Below, one piece after another: positions 23,013-31,797 of a stretch of 33,397 nucleotides of DNA. The notes under the pieces are model-generated. The model worked only from the letters and a program-made list of their open reading frames with translations, had not been told where the DNA came from and ran no database searches. Made by a program: the position numbers and the translations under genes. The stretch spans positions 1-33,397 of the forward strand of contig JAJEBZ010000035.1 in NCBI GenBank assembly GCA_022822275.1. Direction: 5' to 3'. Position 1 is the stretch's first letter; each line of letters starts with the position of its first letter. Source of the DNA: Candidatus Poribacteria bacterium. GTDB lineage: Bacteria > Poribacteria > WGA-4E > WGA-3G.

Positions 23013-23780
23013 ATGCTTCGCTACATCCTTACAAACAAATGGTTTATCGGTAGTTTCATTTTTCTGATTGTTTTCGCGGTACTTTGCCACCTCTGGTCTC
23101 AACACAATATCGCAGCATTCAAAAAACGATTGTCAATTACCGATGATATTATCCTTCAAGAGGATACGTCTCAAAAGGCACAAAATAAGGTTCAAAGAGA
23201 TGTGCCACGAACAAAATCTCTTGATTCTGTGGAAAATCAGTCTGAATCTGTGGAAGATATGTCGGTTCCCACAGAGGAGACAACAACAAAAACCGACACC
23301 TTTGATAAAAACGCAAATATAGATTTAACTGCGGACACATTAACCTCTCCCTTTGGATTTGGTCCGTATCCTGAAGTTCCTGCTGACTATCCGTTTAGAG
23401 AAACGGTGCAACTTTGGGATAATGCCACACCAGAGCATGAGTTGTTAGTCCGAGTCCGCATTAAGTTATGGAAACAGGGCACACAAACTAAAGGTGCCAT
23501 GTTTGATAATAATGGGCTCATTTATCCATCTATTCCTGGTGTCATTTACGTGAAATGGAGTTACATTGAAGAAGGTACCCCAGATCTAATCGAACAACGG
23601 TATGCCGAGCGAATAATGGGGGACGGGGATACAGCTGAAAGGTGGGAATCCTCATACCTAGTTGACGGTTGGTATGAACCCAAAGACGTAAATAATGCCT
23701 CAAATGCATTAGGTATTAAGGTTTATGAGTACCCAAATGGGGGTATAGACCCTTACAATTTCCTCGAATTGCCGAGGTAA
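23013..23780 (+). CDS. Single-pass membrane protein with acidic linker
   Basis: The 255-residue protein has one N-terminal transmembrane segment (about 9-28). A Ser/Thr/Glu-rich linker (40-105) follows, then a C-terminal domain (about 115-255) rich in aromatic residues (VQLWDNATPEHELLVRVRIK, VIYVKWSYIEEG). The C-terminal domain is probably periplasmic. It has an AGAGGATA ribosome site. The next gene starts 10 bp after its stop. No family was recognised. The arrangement mirrors the pair at 2250-4375: a single-pass membrane protein first, a secreted Ig-type protein second. Confidence 0.65.
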   Translation: MLRYILTNKWFIGSFIFLIVFAVLCHLWSQHNIAAFKKRLSITDDIILQEDTSQKAQNKVQRDVPRTKSLDSVENQSESVEDMSVPTEETTTKTDTFDKNANIDLTADTLTSPFGFGPYPEVPADYPFRETVQLWDNATPEHELLVRVRIKLWKQGTQTKGAMFDNNGLIYPSIPGVIYVKWSYIEEGTPDLIEQRYAERIMGDGDTAERWESSYLVDGWYEPKDVNNASNALGIKVYEYPNGGIDPYNFLELPR

Positions 23781-23790
23781 GGAGAACATA

Positions 23791-24902
23791 ATGAAACTGT
23801 ATAATTTTCTCTTACTATTTTTTTCTCATGCGCTATCCTCTTTGTTGGTGCAGTTTGTAATATTTTAGCAGCTGTTGATTATGATGGACCCTATACTGCT
23901 GAAGCATACGCTGATCGCGTTGGCGGAGTTCTTAATAATAGATTAAATGTCAGTCTGTCAGCTAGAGCACGTAGCGGTGAGAGAGCTGTAAACGGGGCAT
24001 ATACTTTATATGTAGATATAGATATAGATTTGAATTTAGGACCACAGAACGTGACATGGGTTACATTTGACGATAAGGATAATTCTGATACGCATGGTGG
24101 TCTAATTGATGGACACTTCTACGAAAAGTTAGAAAAAGAATTGCGGTGGAAAGAAAATGGATTCCGTGCAAGATCAACCGTTGGAGGATATAGGACAGAT
24201 GGAACTTATTGTCAAGCATACACTAAAGACCAGGTGGAGGAGATGCCTTCTGCCCCTGACCCCAAAGATATAGATGTGATTACCTATACAGCGACTCTTG
24301 CCCCTGCTGCGGGGTCAGATTACTTTGCCACGGCAGATGATACACACGAGGCTGTCCTTACCACAAACCCGCCTTATTACTATGTGATGTGGTATGTTAA
24401 AGCACCTAGTGACACAAGTGAAAAGGGAACACTTGTTGAAACTGACAGCGGTAATACAAGACTAACTGAAGCATCGCTTAGTTATACTTTTCCTACTGGT
24501 GTTGCCGGAGAGTATACAATCACCGCGGTTGTTCACGAAGGGGCAGATGTATCTACGCGAGAGTTAAGCTACAATGTCAGTGTGACACTCCCACCCGGTT
24601 TATACCGGACGACACCGTATTCTTTTTCATTATACGGTCTTGGGGAAACACTTGACTTTTTGGTGATCGCTGATTCACCATACAATGAGGTTAATTGGTA
24701 TCTTAAAAAGAGTGGTGAAACAGGATTAGGCAGATGGTTGTACGCTAATAGTGGTACCGAAATCAAAGGCACTTTTAGTTATACGTTCTCATCAGAGAAC
24801 GGAATAGAACCCTATACGGACTATATCCTCACTGCACGGGTCGAAAGGAATTCTGATAATACGAATTATAATCTGACTTATGAAGTGAATATTGGACCTT
24901 AA
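23791..24902 (+). pseudogene. Secreted Ig-like repeat protein, frameshifted in the signal peptide
   Basis: ATG 23791 (GGAG site, 10 bp after the upstream stop) opens a signal-peptide-like frame, MKLYNFLLLFF, which ends at TAG 23866-23868 after 25 codons. The frame one base back continues the signal peptide (SCAILFVGAVCNILA, then AVDYDG) and stays open to the stop at 24902. The break coincides with a T7 run at 23818-23824; one more T would restore a single protein of about 370 residues. The mature part has at least two Ig-like domains (about YVMWYVKAPS to YNVSVTL, and VNWYLKKSGE to YEVNIGP). It could be a true mutation, phase variation, slippage or a sequencing error. A Rho-independent terminator follows. 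Confidence 0.75.
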
Positions 24903-24947
24903 GGTGTCCTCGCCTTGCAAACACTTAGAACACAATGAACAACAAAA

Positions 24948-24973
24948 GACAGGTAACCTTTAGTTTACCTGTC
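24948..24973 (+). terminator. Rho-independent terminator after the Ig-like gene
   Basis: GACAGGTAA, a 7-nt loop and TTACCTGTC make a 9-10 bp stem followed by TTCTCTTTAT, 45 nt past the stop at 24902. The layout resembles the terminator at 2195-2221, which closes the analogous gene pair. Confidence 0.7.
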
Positions 24974-25040
24974 TTCTCTTTATATCAGAAAGAGATTGAC
25001 ATACCAACATGTAGGTGTGTCCATTATCTGAAGTATGTTT

Positions 25041-25203
25041 CTCAGGATTACCAGATTTTCAGGATTGTTTCTTATTAAGGTTATTTTATAAGCATTGAGT
25101 TAATATGTGTATAATACGCTCAGAAAAGTTTAACTTTTGAAAAACCATTTCAACTGTCCAAACTTCTAATCCTGAAAATCTGATAATCTTGCAAATCCTG
25201 GTT
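25041..25203. repeat. Long imperfect inverted repeat
   Basis: CAGGATTACCAGATTTTCAG (from 25043) and, at 25168-25200, AATCCTGAAAATCTGATAAT followed by CTTG are imperfect reverse complements, separated by about 100 bp of AT-rich DNA. It may be a degenerate non-autonomous element or a paired intergenic repeat. No gene is seen in 24974-25328. Confidence 0.5.
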
Positions 25204-25215
25204 CAGACAGAATAA

Positions 25216-25244
25216 TTGACATTTTATTCAACACATAGTAGAAT
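25216..25244 (+). promoter_or_regulatory. Predicted promoter of the WD40 gene cluster
   Basis: Consensus TTGACA (25216-25221) and TAGAAT (25239-25244) are 17 nt apart, about 75 nt upstream of the first WD40 ATG at 25329. Confidence 0.6.
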
Positions 25245-25328
25245 AAACAGTATGGAAAATACTATTAAGTTAAAATATCAGTTATTAACCAAATTGATAT
25301 TAATACAGTACAGAAGGAGTCTTAACCG

Positions 25329-26450
25329 ATGAAGAATAGATTGTTTTCAGTTTTAATGGCAATATTTTTGGCACTTCCTTTTTTTACCTGTAGCCTCCCG
25401 CAAGATTCACTGGAGGATCCGCAGCCAGAGCACCTGCCCGTTAATGTAAAAATAGCACCTGGGGAGATAACTTTATTTGATATAAAGTTTTCTCCTGATG
25501 GCACACATCTCGCGATCGCGACCGACATCGGCATTTTGCTCTACAATACACACGCTTACGACAAACCAAACCTACTTAAAGGACATAAGTTTGAAGAAGG
25601 TACGGGTAAAATATGGAGTATAGCGTTTTGTCCAGGCGGGAAGGTGCTTGCAAGTACAGGTCAGGACAATACCGTGCGTTTGTGGGATGTAAATTCGGGG
25701 CAACAACTCCGAACATTTGCAATCAGTTTGTATGGAACATCAAACATAACATTTAGTCCAGATAACAAGATACTTGCAACCGCAAGCGGTAAGCATGATG
25801 GGGTAGAAAATGTCTATCTATGGGATACGGACACAGGCAAACTTCTACATACACTCTCTGGGCATACAAGCGTAGTCCAAGATGTAGCGTTTAGTCCGGA
25901 TGGAAAGGTAATTGCAAGTGCGGGTGGTGATGACCGCACCGTTCGCTTGTGGAATGTGAGCACAGGACAACAAATCAGAACACTTGCAGGACATTCGAGT
26001 CTAGTCTGGAGTGTTGCATTTAGTCCGGATGGAAGTATGCTCATAAGTGGAGGGTTGAGTGAAAATTTCATCCGTCTGTGGAATGTGAGCACAGGACAAC
26101 AAACCACAAAATTAATAATAGATGTGCACATGGAACCACAAATCAGAAAACAACTCTCAAGAGCTGGGATTAACACAGATGAAGGGTGGTATATGATTAA
26201 TGGAAGAGATGTGGTTTTCAACCAGGATGGAAAAACTATCGCAAGTACCGGACCTTCTTCTATTCATCTGTGGGATATAGGCTCGGAACAACACCACAGT
26301 GTAATTCACAATGGAGAATATCCTGATGTAGCAACCGATGTAGCGTTCAGTCCAGATGGAAATACTATTGCTTGTGTAGGTTTGCACGAGGCCCATCTGT
26401 GGGATGTGAACACGAAAAAACTCATCCGAGTGCTCATAAGTAAACGTTGA
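25329..26450 (+). CDS. WD40-repeat lipoprotein 1 (seven-bladed propeller)
   Basis: The 373-residue precursor has a lipoprotein-type signal with Cys21 (LPFFTC; Phe at -3 departs from the usual Leu) and seven WD40 repeats. The repeats follow the pattern V-FSPDG-...-LASxxxD-xxVRLWDVxTGKxLRTL, beginning at IKFSPDG, IAFCPGG, ITFSPDN, VAFSPDG (twice), VVFNQDG and VAFSPDG, enough for one closed propeller. A 30-residue insertion lies between blades 5 and 6 (about 258-288). Such propellers are protein-interaction platforms; no enzymatic domain is attached. GGAG precedes the ATG. It is the first of three tandem paralogues, and the leader CTTAACCGATGAA is shared with the second gene. Confidence 0.88.
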   Translation: MKNRLFSVLMAIFLALPFFTCSLPQDSLEDPQPEHLPVNVKIAPGEITLFDIKFSPDGTHLAIATDIGILLYNTHAYDKPNLLKGHKFEEGTGKIWSIAFCPGGKVLASTGQDNTVRLWDVNSGQQLRTFAISLYGTSNITFSPDNKILATASGKHDGVENVYLWDTDTGKLLHTLSGHTSVVQDVAFSPDGKVIASAGGDDRTVRLWNVSTGQQIRTLAGHSSLVWSVAFSPDGSMLISGGLSENFIRLWNVSTGQQTTKLIIDVHMEPQIRKQLSRAGINTDEGWYMINGRDVVFNQDGKTIASTGPSSIHLWDIGSEQHHSVIHNGEYPDVATDVAFSPDGNTIACVGLHEAHLWDVNTKKLIRVLISKR

Positions 26451-26563
26451 TGCTATAGATCTATGGTATGCTGAATGTGCTAACGGTAATTATCTGCTTC
26501 TAATACGGTCCTGTCTGTCTATCCAGATAGATGCTCAGAACAGTACAAAAGGGGTCCTAACCG

Positions 26564-27607
26564 ATGAAAAACAGATTTTTTTTAATATTGACAGCACTGT
26601 TTATTGCACTCCCATTTATGAGCTGTGGGCTCTCACCAGGTTCTTATGAGGATCCGCTGCATGATCCGCAGCCACAACAAAAGCATTCACTTGATGGTGT
26701 GAAAGTACGATCAGGGAAAGTTAGAATCAATGACATTAAGTTTTCACCCGATGGTACAAATCTCGCGGTGGCAAGTAGCATCGGTATTATGCTCTACGAT
26801 ACTAAGACTTATAACAAACCTGACTTAATTATAGGGCATACGCGTGAGGTCTATAGCGTTTCATTTAGTTCGGATAGTAATATGCTTGCAAGTGCTGGCT
26901 TGGACCGGACTGTGCGTTTGTGGGATGTGAAAACAAGAAATAACCTACGAACATTCAAGTATCATGTTTGGGATATTGCATTTAGTCCGGATGGAAAGAC
27001 AATCATAAGTGGTGGTACTGGTAAAAACATCTACTTATTGGATGTGAACACAGGAAAATGTCTACTCACACTCTTCGGGCATACGTCCCAGGTATGGAGT
27101 GTAGCGTTTAGTCCGGATGGAAAGAGTGTAGCAAGTCGCAGTGAGGATTACACTATGCGTCTATGGGATGCAAACATAGGGAAACTCTTGCGAACAACCA
27201 CAGTAGATACACTTCCTCACGGAAATCTCAATTGGGCAAATGTAATTTTTAGCCCGGATGGAAAGATAATCGCAAGTATTAGTGATAGCCAGCACATTTG
27301 CTTGTGGGATGTAGACACGGGTAAACGCTTACGAACAATCACAATAGATGCAATTCATCATAACAAAAGCGTTGCGTTTTGTCCAGATGGTAAGTTGATC
27401 GTAAGTGCAAGTCCTTTAGCTGTTTGTGTATGGGATGTGCAAACAGGAAAACAACTACGAAAATTCAGAGAACGGAACGAGGGCATCAACAGAAGTGTTG
27501 TGGTGTTTAGCCCGGATGGAACGACTATTGCAGTTTGTGGTAGTAATGAAGTCGATCTGTGGGATGTGAACACGGGACAACAAATCAGAAAACTTATAGG
27601 TGATTAA
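26564..27607 (+). CDS. WD40-repeat lipoprotein 2 (seven-bladed propeller)
   Basis: The 347-residue precursor has a lipoprotein signal with Cys21 (ALPFMSC) and a short Pro/Asp-rich linker (SYEDPLHDPQPQ). Seven WD40 repeats follow, from INDIKFSPDG near residue 54 to VDLWDVNTGQ near the C-terminus. It is the middle paralogue: its signal region is nearly identical at DNA level to that of gene 3, and its leader (AAGGGG site, CCTAACCGATG) matches gene 1. It ends 2 bp before gene 3. A likely function is as a periplasm-facing or surface-anchored binding platform (inference). Confidence 0.88.
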   Translation: MKNRFFLILTALFIALPFMSCGLSPGSYEDPLHDPQPQQKHSLDGVKVRSGKVRINDIKFSPDGTNLAVASSIGIMLYDTKTYNKPDLIIGHTREVYSVSFSSDSNMLASAGLDRTVRLWDVKTRNNLRTFKYHVWDIAFSPDGKTIISGGTGKNIYLLDVNTGKCLLTLFGHTSQVWSVAFSPDGKSVASRSEDYTMRLWDANIGKLLRTTTVDTLPHGNLNWANVIFSPDGKIIASISDSQHICLWDVDTGKRLRTITIDAIHHNKSVAFCPDGKLIVSASPLAVCVWDVQTGKQLRKFRERNEGINRSVVVFSPDGTTIAVCGSNEVDLWDVNTGQQIRKLIGD

Positions 27608-27609
27608 TA

Positions 27610-28719
27610 ATGGTACACTCACTGATAAAAAAGAAAATGTTTTCAATATTGACAGCACTGTTTATTGCACTCCCATTTATGAGCTGCGGTCTTCCCCCAG
27701 GTTCTTATGAGGATCCGTTGCATGATCCGCAGCAGGAACCGCAGCAAGAGCATTTACTCGATGAAGCGAAAGGGAACACTAAGAAAGACAGGATCAGTGA
27801 TATAGCGTATTCACCAGACGGCACCATGCTTGCTGTGGCCGCTGGCAACGGTATTTGGCTCTACGACGCACAGACAGGTCAGGAACTTGTCCAATGTATA
27901 GGACATATTGATCAAGTCGTCAACGTGGCATTTCGTCCGGATGGAAAGACTATCGCAAGTGTCGGTATCGGTTACGATGGGACCATTCGTATATGGGATG
28001 TGCATACGGGAAAAAACCTACGAACATTCAGATATCAGGTTTGGGATGTAGCTTTTAGTCCAGATGGAAAAACTATCACAGGTGGCAGTCATGACAAATA
28101 CCTCTATCTGCTGGATGCAGACACAGGCAAACTCCTACGCACACTCTCTGAGCATACGGGACCGGTACTGAACGTGGTGTTTAGTCCGGACGGAAAAACT
28201 ATTGCAGGTGCGGGGCATGGCGAGACCGTCAGTTTATGGGATGCAAACACAGGAAAACTCTTGCGAACATTCACAGTGGGAACGCATACGCCCAAGGGTT
28301 TTTACAATTTCGTAACTTTTAGTCCGGATGGTAGGATGATCGCAAGCATGAATAATCACCGGACCATTTGTTTGTGGGATGTGAACACAGGAAAACGCCT
28401 GCAAACAATCCCCAAAAGTATGATTCCTGTGCGTAAAAACTCTCCATTTAGTCCTGATGGAAAGATGATCGCCACTAGAATTGCTCTGGATATTGGCCTG
28501 TGGGATGTGAAAACAGGAAAACACATTCGAACACTCACAGGGTATCGGGAGAAGAACCCATTGCGTAGGGACCGGTTCAGACGATATATTTCAGATGATC
28601 CCGGCCTCCCATTCTTAGCGTTCAATCCGGATGGAAAGACTATCGTAACTGCTGGTCGGCATACCGTCCATCTATGGGATGTGAACACAGGTTACCTCCG
28701 AAAACTCATCAGTTTTTGA
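27610..28719 (+). CDS. WD40-repeat lipoprotein 3 (seven-bladed propeller)
   Basis: This is a 369-residue frame with a lipoprotein signal (ALPFMSC, Cys26), a Pro/Gln/Glu linker and seven WD40 repeats, from ISDIAYSPDG to VHLWDVNTG. The start needs care. Codon alignment with gene 2 places the ancestral start at 27625, where this copy has ATA instead of ATG. Translation must therefore begin at ATG 27610 (directly after the TAA of gene 2, presumably by coupling) or at ATG 27637, which leaves MFSILTALFIALPFMSC as a shorter but workable signal. The signal and linker DNA is nearly identical to gene 2, pointing to recent tandem duplication or gene conversion. Confidence 0.85.
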   Translation: MVHSLIKKKMFSILTALFIALPFMSCGLPPGSYEDPLHDPQQEPQQEHLLDEAKGNTKKDRISDIAYSPDGTMLAVAAGNGIWLYDAQTGQELVQCIGHIDQVVNVAFRPDGKTIASVGIGYDGTIRIWDVHTGKNLRTFRYQVWDVAFSPDGKTITGGSHDKYLYLLDADTGKLLRTLSEHTGPVLNVVFSPDGKTIAGAGHGETVSLWDANTGKLLRTFTVGTHTPKGFYNFVTFSPDGRMIASMNNHRTICLWDVNTGKRLQTIPKSMIPVRKNSPFSPDGKMIATRIALDIGLWDVKTGKHIRTLTGYREKNPLRRDRFRRYISDDPGLPFLAFNPDGKTIVTAGRHTVHLWDVNTGYLRKLISF

Positions 28720-28748
28720 TGCCAACTCTGTTTGGTAAAACGGTATTC

Positions 28749-28890
28749 CTAATGAACTTTGATAATCAAAATCGGTAGTTGAATACGTAGGGATTGGGTT
28801 TCCCAACCCGCTTGTTTTGTGAGTTTCCGTAGATCGGGCGGGTCGACCACGCCCCTACGAATACCCAACTTGAACGTCAAAATTCATTAG
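28749..28890. mobile_element. Possible MITE family F (142 bp)
   Basis: CTAATGAACTTTGATAATCA at the left and the reverse complement of CTAATGAATTTTGACGTTCA at the right agree at about 16 of 21 positions. They enclose GC-rich palindromic repeat units (GGGATTGGGTTTCCCAACCC and a GCGGGTCG unit). Its right end abuts MITE C copy 2. Together the two fill the gap 28720-29065. Confidence 0.5.
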
Positions 28891-29017
28891 AGCGTATCTC
28901 ATAAATCATTTGTAGGGGCGGGGTCTCCCAGCCCGTTTAGAAGGCCCCTTTCTTATAGGGACGAGGTAACCTCGCCCCTACGATGAAGATGTGATATTCT
29001 GTTTTATGAGATATGCT
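28891..29017. mobile_element. MITE family C, copy 2 (127 bp)
   Basis: Ends AGCGTATCTCATAAA (28891-28905) and TTTATGAGATATGCT (29003-29017) are inverted repeats with one mismatch. The interior matches copy 1 at 21246-21375 with only a few substitutions, for example CTCCCAGCCCG against CTCCCTGCCCG. It has no coding capacity. Confidence 0.8.
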
Positions 29018-29065
29018 GTAGATGTTTAGTCCGTACTCGCTACGGGTCTGTTATAATATTATACC

Positions 29066-29096
29066 AACACTTCTGTTTCTAAGAAGCAGGAGTGTT
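29066..29096 (+). promoter_or_regulatory. Hairpin in the leader of the PQQ-like propeller gene
   Basis: AACACTTCTG (29066-29075) pairs with CAGGAGTGTT (29087-29096) across an 11-nt loop with one G-T pair. It includes the only AGGAG upstream of the ATG at 29111, but that lies 18 nt away, farther than usual. TATAAT at 29050-29055 could be a -10 box, but no -35 is visible. The hairpin could be a weak terminator or control translation. Confidence 0.3.
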
Positions 29097-29110
29097 GATT
29101 TGTAATTGCG

Positions 29111-30475
29111 ATGTATAATTTAGGATATGAAACCATTCTTATTAAATCTGCCCGGATTCTCTTTTCAATATTTATTCTGTTAATCACTGTTCCATTTACC
29201 TTATGTGCTTCTGATTGGAATGATTTTCTCGGTCCCAATCGCAACGGAAAATCTGAAGAAAAGATAAATATAACACCTTGGGAAAAGAACGGTCCCCCTG
29301 TGTTGTGGAGCAAAGAGATTGGCACAAGTTATGGTGCACCTACCATTGCTGATGGTAAGGTGTTTGTCTTTGCTCGTTATGAAGACAGGGCACAACTCAC
29401 TTGTCTGGATAGTAACAACGGAAACGAACTTTGGTTTTATGAATATCCGACTGACTATGAAGATATGTACGGTTACAACAACGGTCCCAGGTGTTGTTCC
29501 GTTGTTGATGGAGATCGCGTCTATATATTTGGTGCAGAAGGAGAATTGCACTGTGTCAATACCAAGGATGGCAAACAGGTTTGGAGAGTAGATACAGCAT
29601 CAAGGTTCAATGTTGTTCAGAACTTTTTTGGTGTGGCTTCTGCCCCCGCAGTTGAAGGAGAATTACTAATCGTTCATGTTGGCGGATCCCCAAAAGATAC
29701 ACCAAAAGATATATGGGCATCAAGCGGTAATCCCAAACCAAATGGTAGTGGTATAGTTGCCTTCAATAAACACACAGGTGAAGTTGTTTATCAGATAGCA
29801 GATGAACTTGCCAGTTATGCCAGTCCAGTCTTTGCTACAATCAACGGAAGACGTTGGGGGTTTTCATTCTTACGAGGGGGGCTGGTTGGGTTTGAACCGA
29901 AAACAGGTAATATAGACTTTCACTATCCGTGGCGAAGTTCAAAAATAGAGTCAGTCAATGCATCTTGTCCTGTTGTAGCAGCCGATCTTGTGTTTATCAG
30001 TGAATCTTATGGGATTGGTAGTTCGGTCATTCAAGTGCGTCCGAGGGGTTACGATGTTGTTTGGAAAGACGAACCAAACAGTAGAAACAGAGCAATGGAG
30101 TTACACTGGAATACAGCAATACATCATGAAGGATACCTGTACGGCAGCAGCGGAAGGCATTCTGGTGATGCAGATTTACGATGCGTAGAACTCAAGACAG
30201 GTAAAGTTATGTGGAAGCAACGCGTCAATGAACGTGCCTCATTGCTCTGGGTAAATGACTACTTCATTTTTCTCGGAGAGTATGGACGATTGATGTTACT
30301 CAAATGTACACCTGAAAAACCTGAAATTATCTCTGTAGCAGTCCCAACAGATGAAAATGATAACCAACTGATTAATTATCCTGCATGGGCAGCACCTGTG
30401 CTATCCGACGGTCGTTTGTACGTTCGAGGAAAAGACCGACTCATCTGTTTCCAACTGGATTCTGAAAGAGAGTAA
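29111..30475 (+). CDS. Exported PQQ-like beta-propeller protein
   Basis: The 454-residue precursor has a signal sequence (hydrophobic about 14-31, then CASDWNDFLGPNRNG). Its PQQ/BamB-type repeats have the characteristic blade pattern APTIADGKVFVF, LTCLDSNNGNELW, SVVDGDRVYIFGAEGELHCV, DGKQVW, GIVAFNKHTGEVVY, LRCVELKTGKVMW and VLSDGRLYVRGKDRLICF. The opening DWNDFLGPNRNGKSEE is typical of PQQ-like proteins in planctomycetes and similar bacteria. The C-terminus lacks a cytochrome domain and no quinoprotein dehydrogenase catalytic Asp was recognised, so it may be a structural or scaffold propeller. It converges on the sialidase-like gene. Confidence 0.85.
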   Translation: MYNLGYETILIKSARILFSIFILLITVPFTLCASDWNDFLGPNRNGKSEEKINITPWEKNGPPVLWSKEIGTSYGAPTIADGKVFVFARYEDRAQLTCLDSNNGNELWFYEYPTDYEDMYGYNNGPRCCSVVDGDRVYIFGAEGELHCVNTKDGKQVWRVDTASRFNVVQNFFGVASAPAVEGELLIVHVGGSPKDTPKDIWASSGNPKPNGSGIVAFNKHTGEVVYQIADELASYASPVFATINGRRWGFSFLRGGLVGFEPKTGNIDFHYPWRSSKIESVNASCPVVAADLVFISESYGIGSSVIQVRPRGYDVVWKDEPNSRNRAMELHWNTAIHHEGYLYGSSGRHSGDADLRCVELKTGKVMWKQRVNERASLLWVNDYFIFLGEYGRLMLLKCTPEKPEIISVAVPTDENDNQLINYPAWAAPVLSDGRLYVRGKDRLICFQLDSERE

Positions 30476-30480
30476 CAGTC

Positions 30481-30618
30481 TTATAGTGAATTAGAAAATT
30501 AAGTTTACACCTTCTGTAGGAGCGATCTCCGAATCGCGACAAAAAGCAGTGATAGTCGGGAATCGGAGTTCCCTCCTACAATTGGAAAATGTAAAAATAA
30601 TTATGGATTCCACTATAA
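30481..30618. mobile_element. Possible MITE family E carrying repeats a and b (138 bp)
   Basis: TTATAGTG (30481-30488) and CACTATAA (30611-30618) are perfect inverted ends. The inverted similarity continues imperfectly to TTTACA (21 of 29 positions). Inside are the palindromic units a (30516-30540) and b (30555-30579), which also occur at 21138-21207. It fills the gap between two convergent genes and may serve as their common terminator region. Confidence 0.5.
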
Positions 30619-30619
30619 A

Positions 30620-31708
30620 TTAAGGTTGCCAGAGAGTTGCTTCAATAAATCTTTCACCATCGGGTTTTTCATTGAAATAGTAGACCGTAACCATGACACC
30701 ATCTGGACGCTGAACAGTACGAGGATAACCAATATCGTGATCCCCACCATTGTCGCGCAGGATAATCTCATCGCTCCAACTTTTTCCATCATCCTCACTC
30801 AACTTTGCACAAATACGGTGGGGGGCATCTCTGAAACCGTAAGTTAGGCACAATCTACCATCATGTAGTTGTGTAAGGGTGGGAGGATTACCGCCACGAC
30901 CTGTGTTCTCCACTGGACAATTCACATAATTCCAAGTCTGTCCATCATCTTCTGAAGCATAGAGATCAATCCAATTTTGCAGTTTTTCCCAATCTTTGTT
31001 AGCACTCTTACTTCTGCCACGGCACCGCACTGCGACTAATATACGAGAATCAGCAAGTCTCACACTTGCAGGCATAATAGCAAAACCTTCTGGTTCTGGA
31101 CCAATCTGTGAAAAATGTGAGAAAGACTTACCACCATCGGTTGTATTAGTGCAGAATATCAGACCCTCTTCGCCATTCGCTTTGGAAGCAGTGAGAAACA
31201 GCAAGCACTCCGTTGAACTCGTAATAAGATAATCTGTACGTGCAGCTATACCCGGGTAACCAAACATTGGTAGTTGGTAAGGTCCATCCCAACTGTGGCA
31301 ACGGTCGGTTGAAGTATAGCACCAAGAGTACGCCCCTTCTCTGAGTCCTGTTCTGCTACACATCAAGGCAAAATCAGGATGTTCAAAGTCAACTGTCTGT
31401 GGTGTACAATATTCTGCTTTACCTTGTAATTTGAGATTTGCCTGCACATGTTCATCGGCTGATAGGGGACCTGAACCTGGAAGTCGACACGGTGTCTCTG
31501 AGACTGACCATGATTCACCACCATCGGTACTTCTCGCTTGCATTGCTGTAAATGGCTTGTCTCTATCACGTCGGTGAAAACCTGCGTCAGATTTGTGGTA
31601 TCCCACAGTAAATCCGACTACGATTTCATTGTCCCAAGACCATATTCCATAGTTTGCAGGCCAACCCGCAAAACGCCCCGGTTCACGATATATTGTAACC
31701 TGTTTCAT
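30620..31708 (-). CDS. Sialidase-superfamily (BNR/Asp-box) protein
   Basis: The 362-residue protein shows repeated Asp boxes of the neuraminidase fold: STDGGESW (60-67), the degenerate STDRCHSW (133-140), TTDGGKSF (189-196), SEDDGQTW (252-259) and SEDDGKSW (304-311), spaced as in six-bladed propellers. The N-terminal TIYREPGRF region and internal arginines fit a sialidase-like glycosidase, but the full catalytic set (Arg triad, Tyr/Glu, Asp) cannot be confirmed here, and many family members have other or no known substrates. No signal peptide is seen. The ATG has a GGAGCG site. A role in carbohydrate release next to the sulfatase/uronate genes is inference. Confidence 0.8.
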   Translation of the reverse strand: MKQVTIYREPGRFAGWPANYGIWSWDNEIVVGFTVGYHKSDAGFHRRDRDKPFTAMQARSTDGGESWSVSETPCRLPGSGPLSADEHVQANLKLQGKAEYCTPQTVDFEHPDFALMCSRTGLREGAYSWCYTSTDRCHSWDGPYQLPMFGYPGIAARTDYLITSSTECLLFLTASKANGEEGLIFCTNTTDGGKSFSHFSQIGPEPEGFAIMPASVRLADSRILVAVRCRGRSKSANKDWEKLQNWIDLYASEDDGQTWNYVNCPVENTGRGGNPPTLTQLHDGRLCLTYGFRDAPHRICAKLSEDDGKSWSDEIILRDNGGDHDIGYPRTVQRPDGVMVTVYYFNEKPDGERFIEATLWQP

Positions 31709-31797
31709 TCTTTTCGCTCCTATCTATTGATGTAATCTTGATAGTATAACATCATAAGGGTAAGTATTCAACTCTCATGTTTATGGTTTATGGGGGG

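Noticed and set aside
24030-24902. Independent gene starting at TTG 24030
   Set aside because: The same frame continues upstream through a signal-peptide sequence to the T7 tract, so this is the body of the frameshifted gene starting at 23791.
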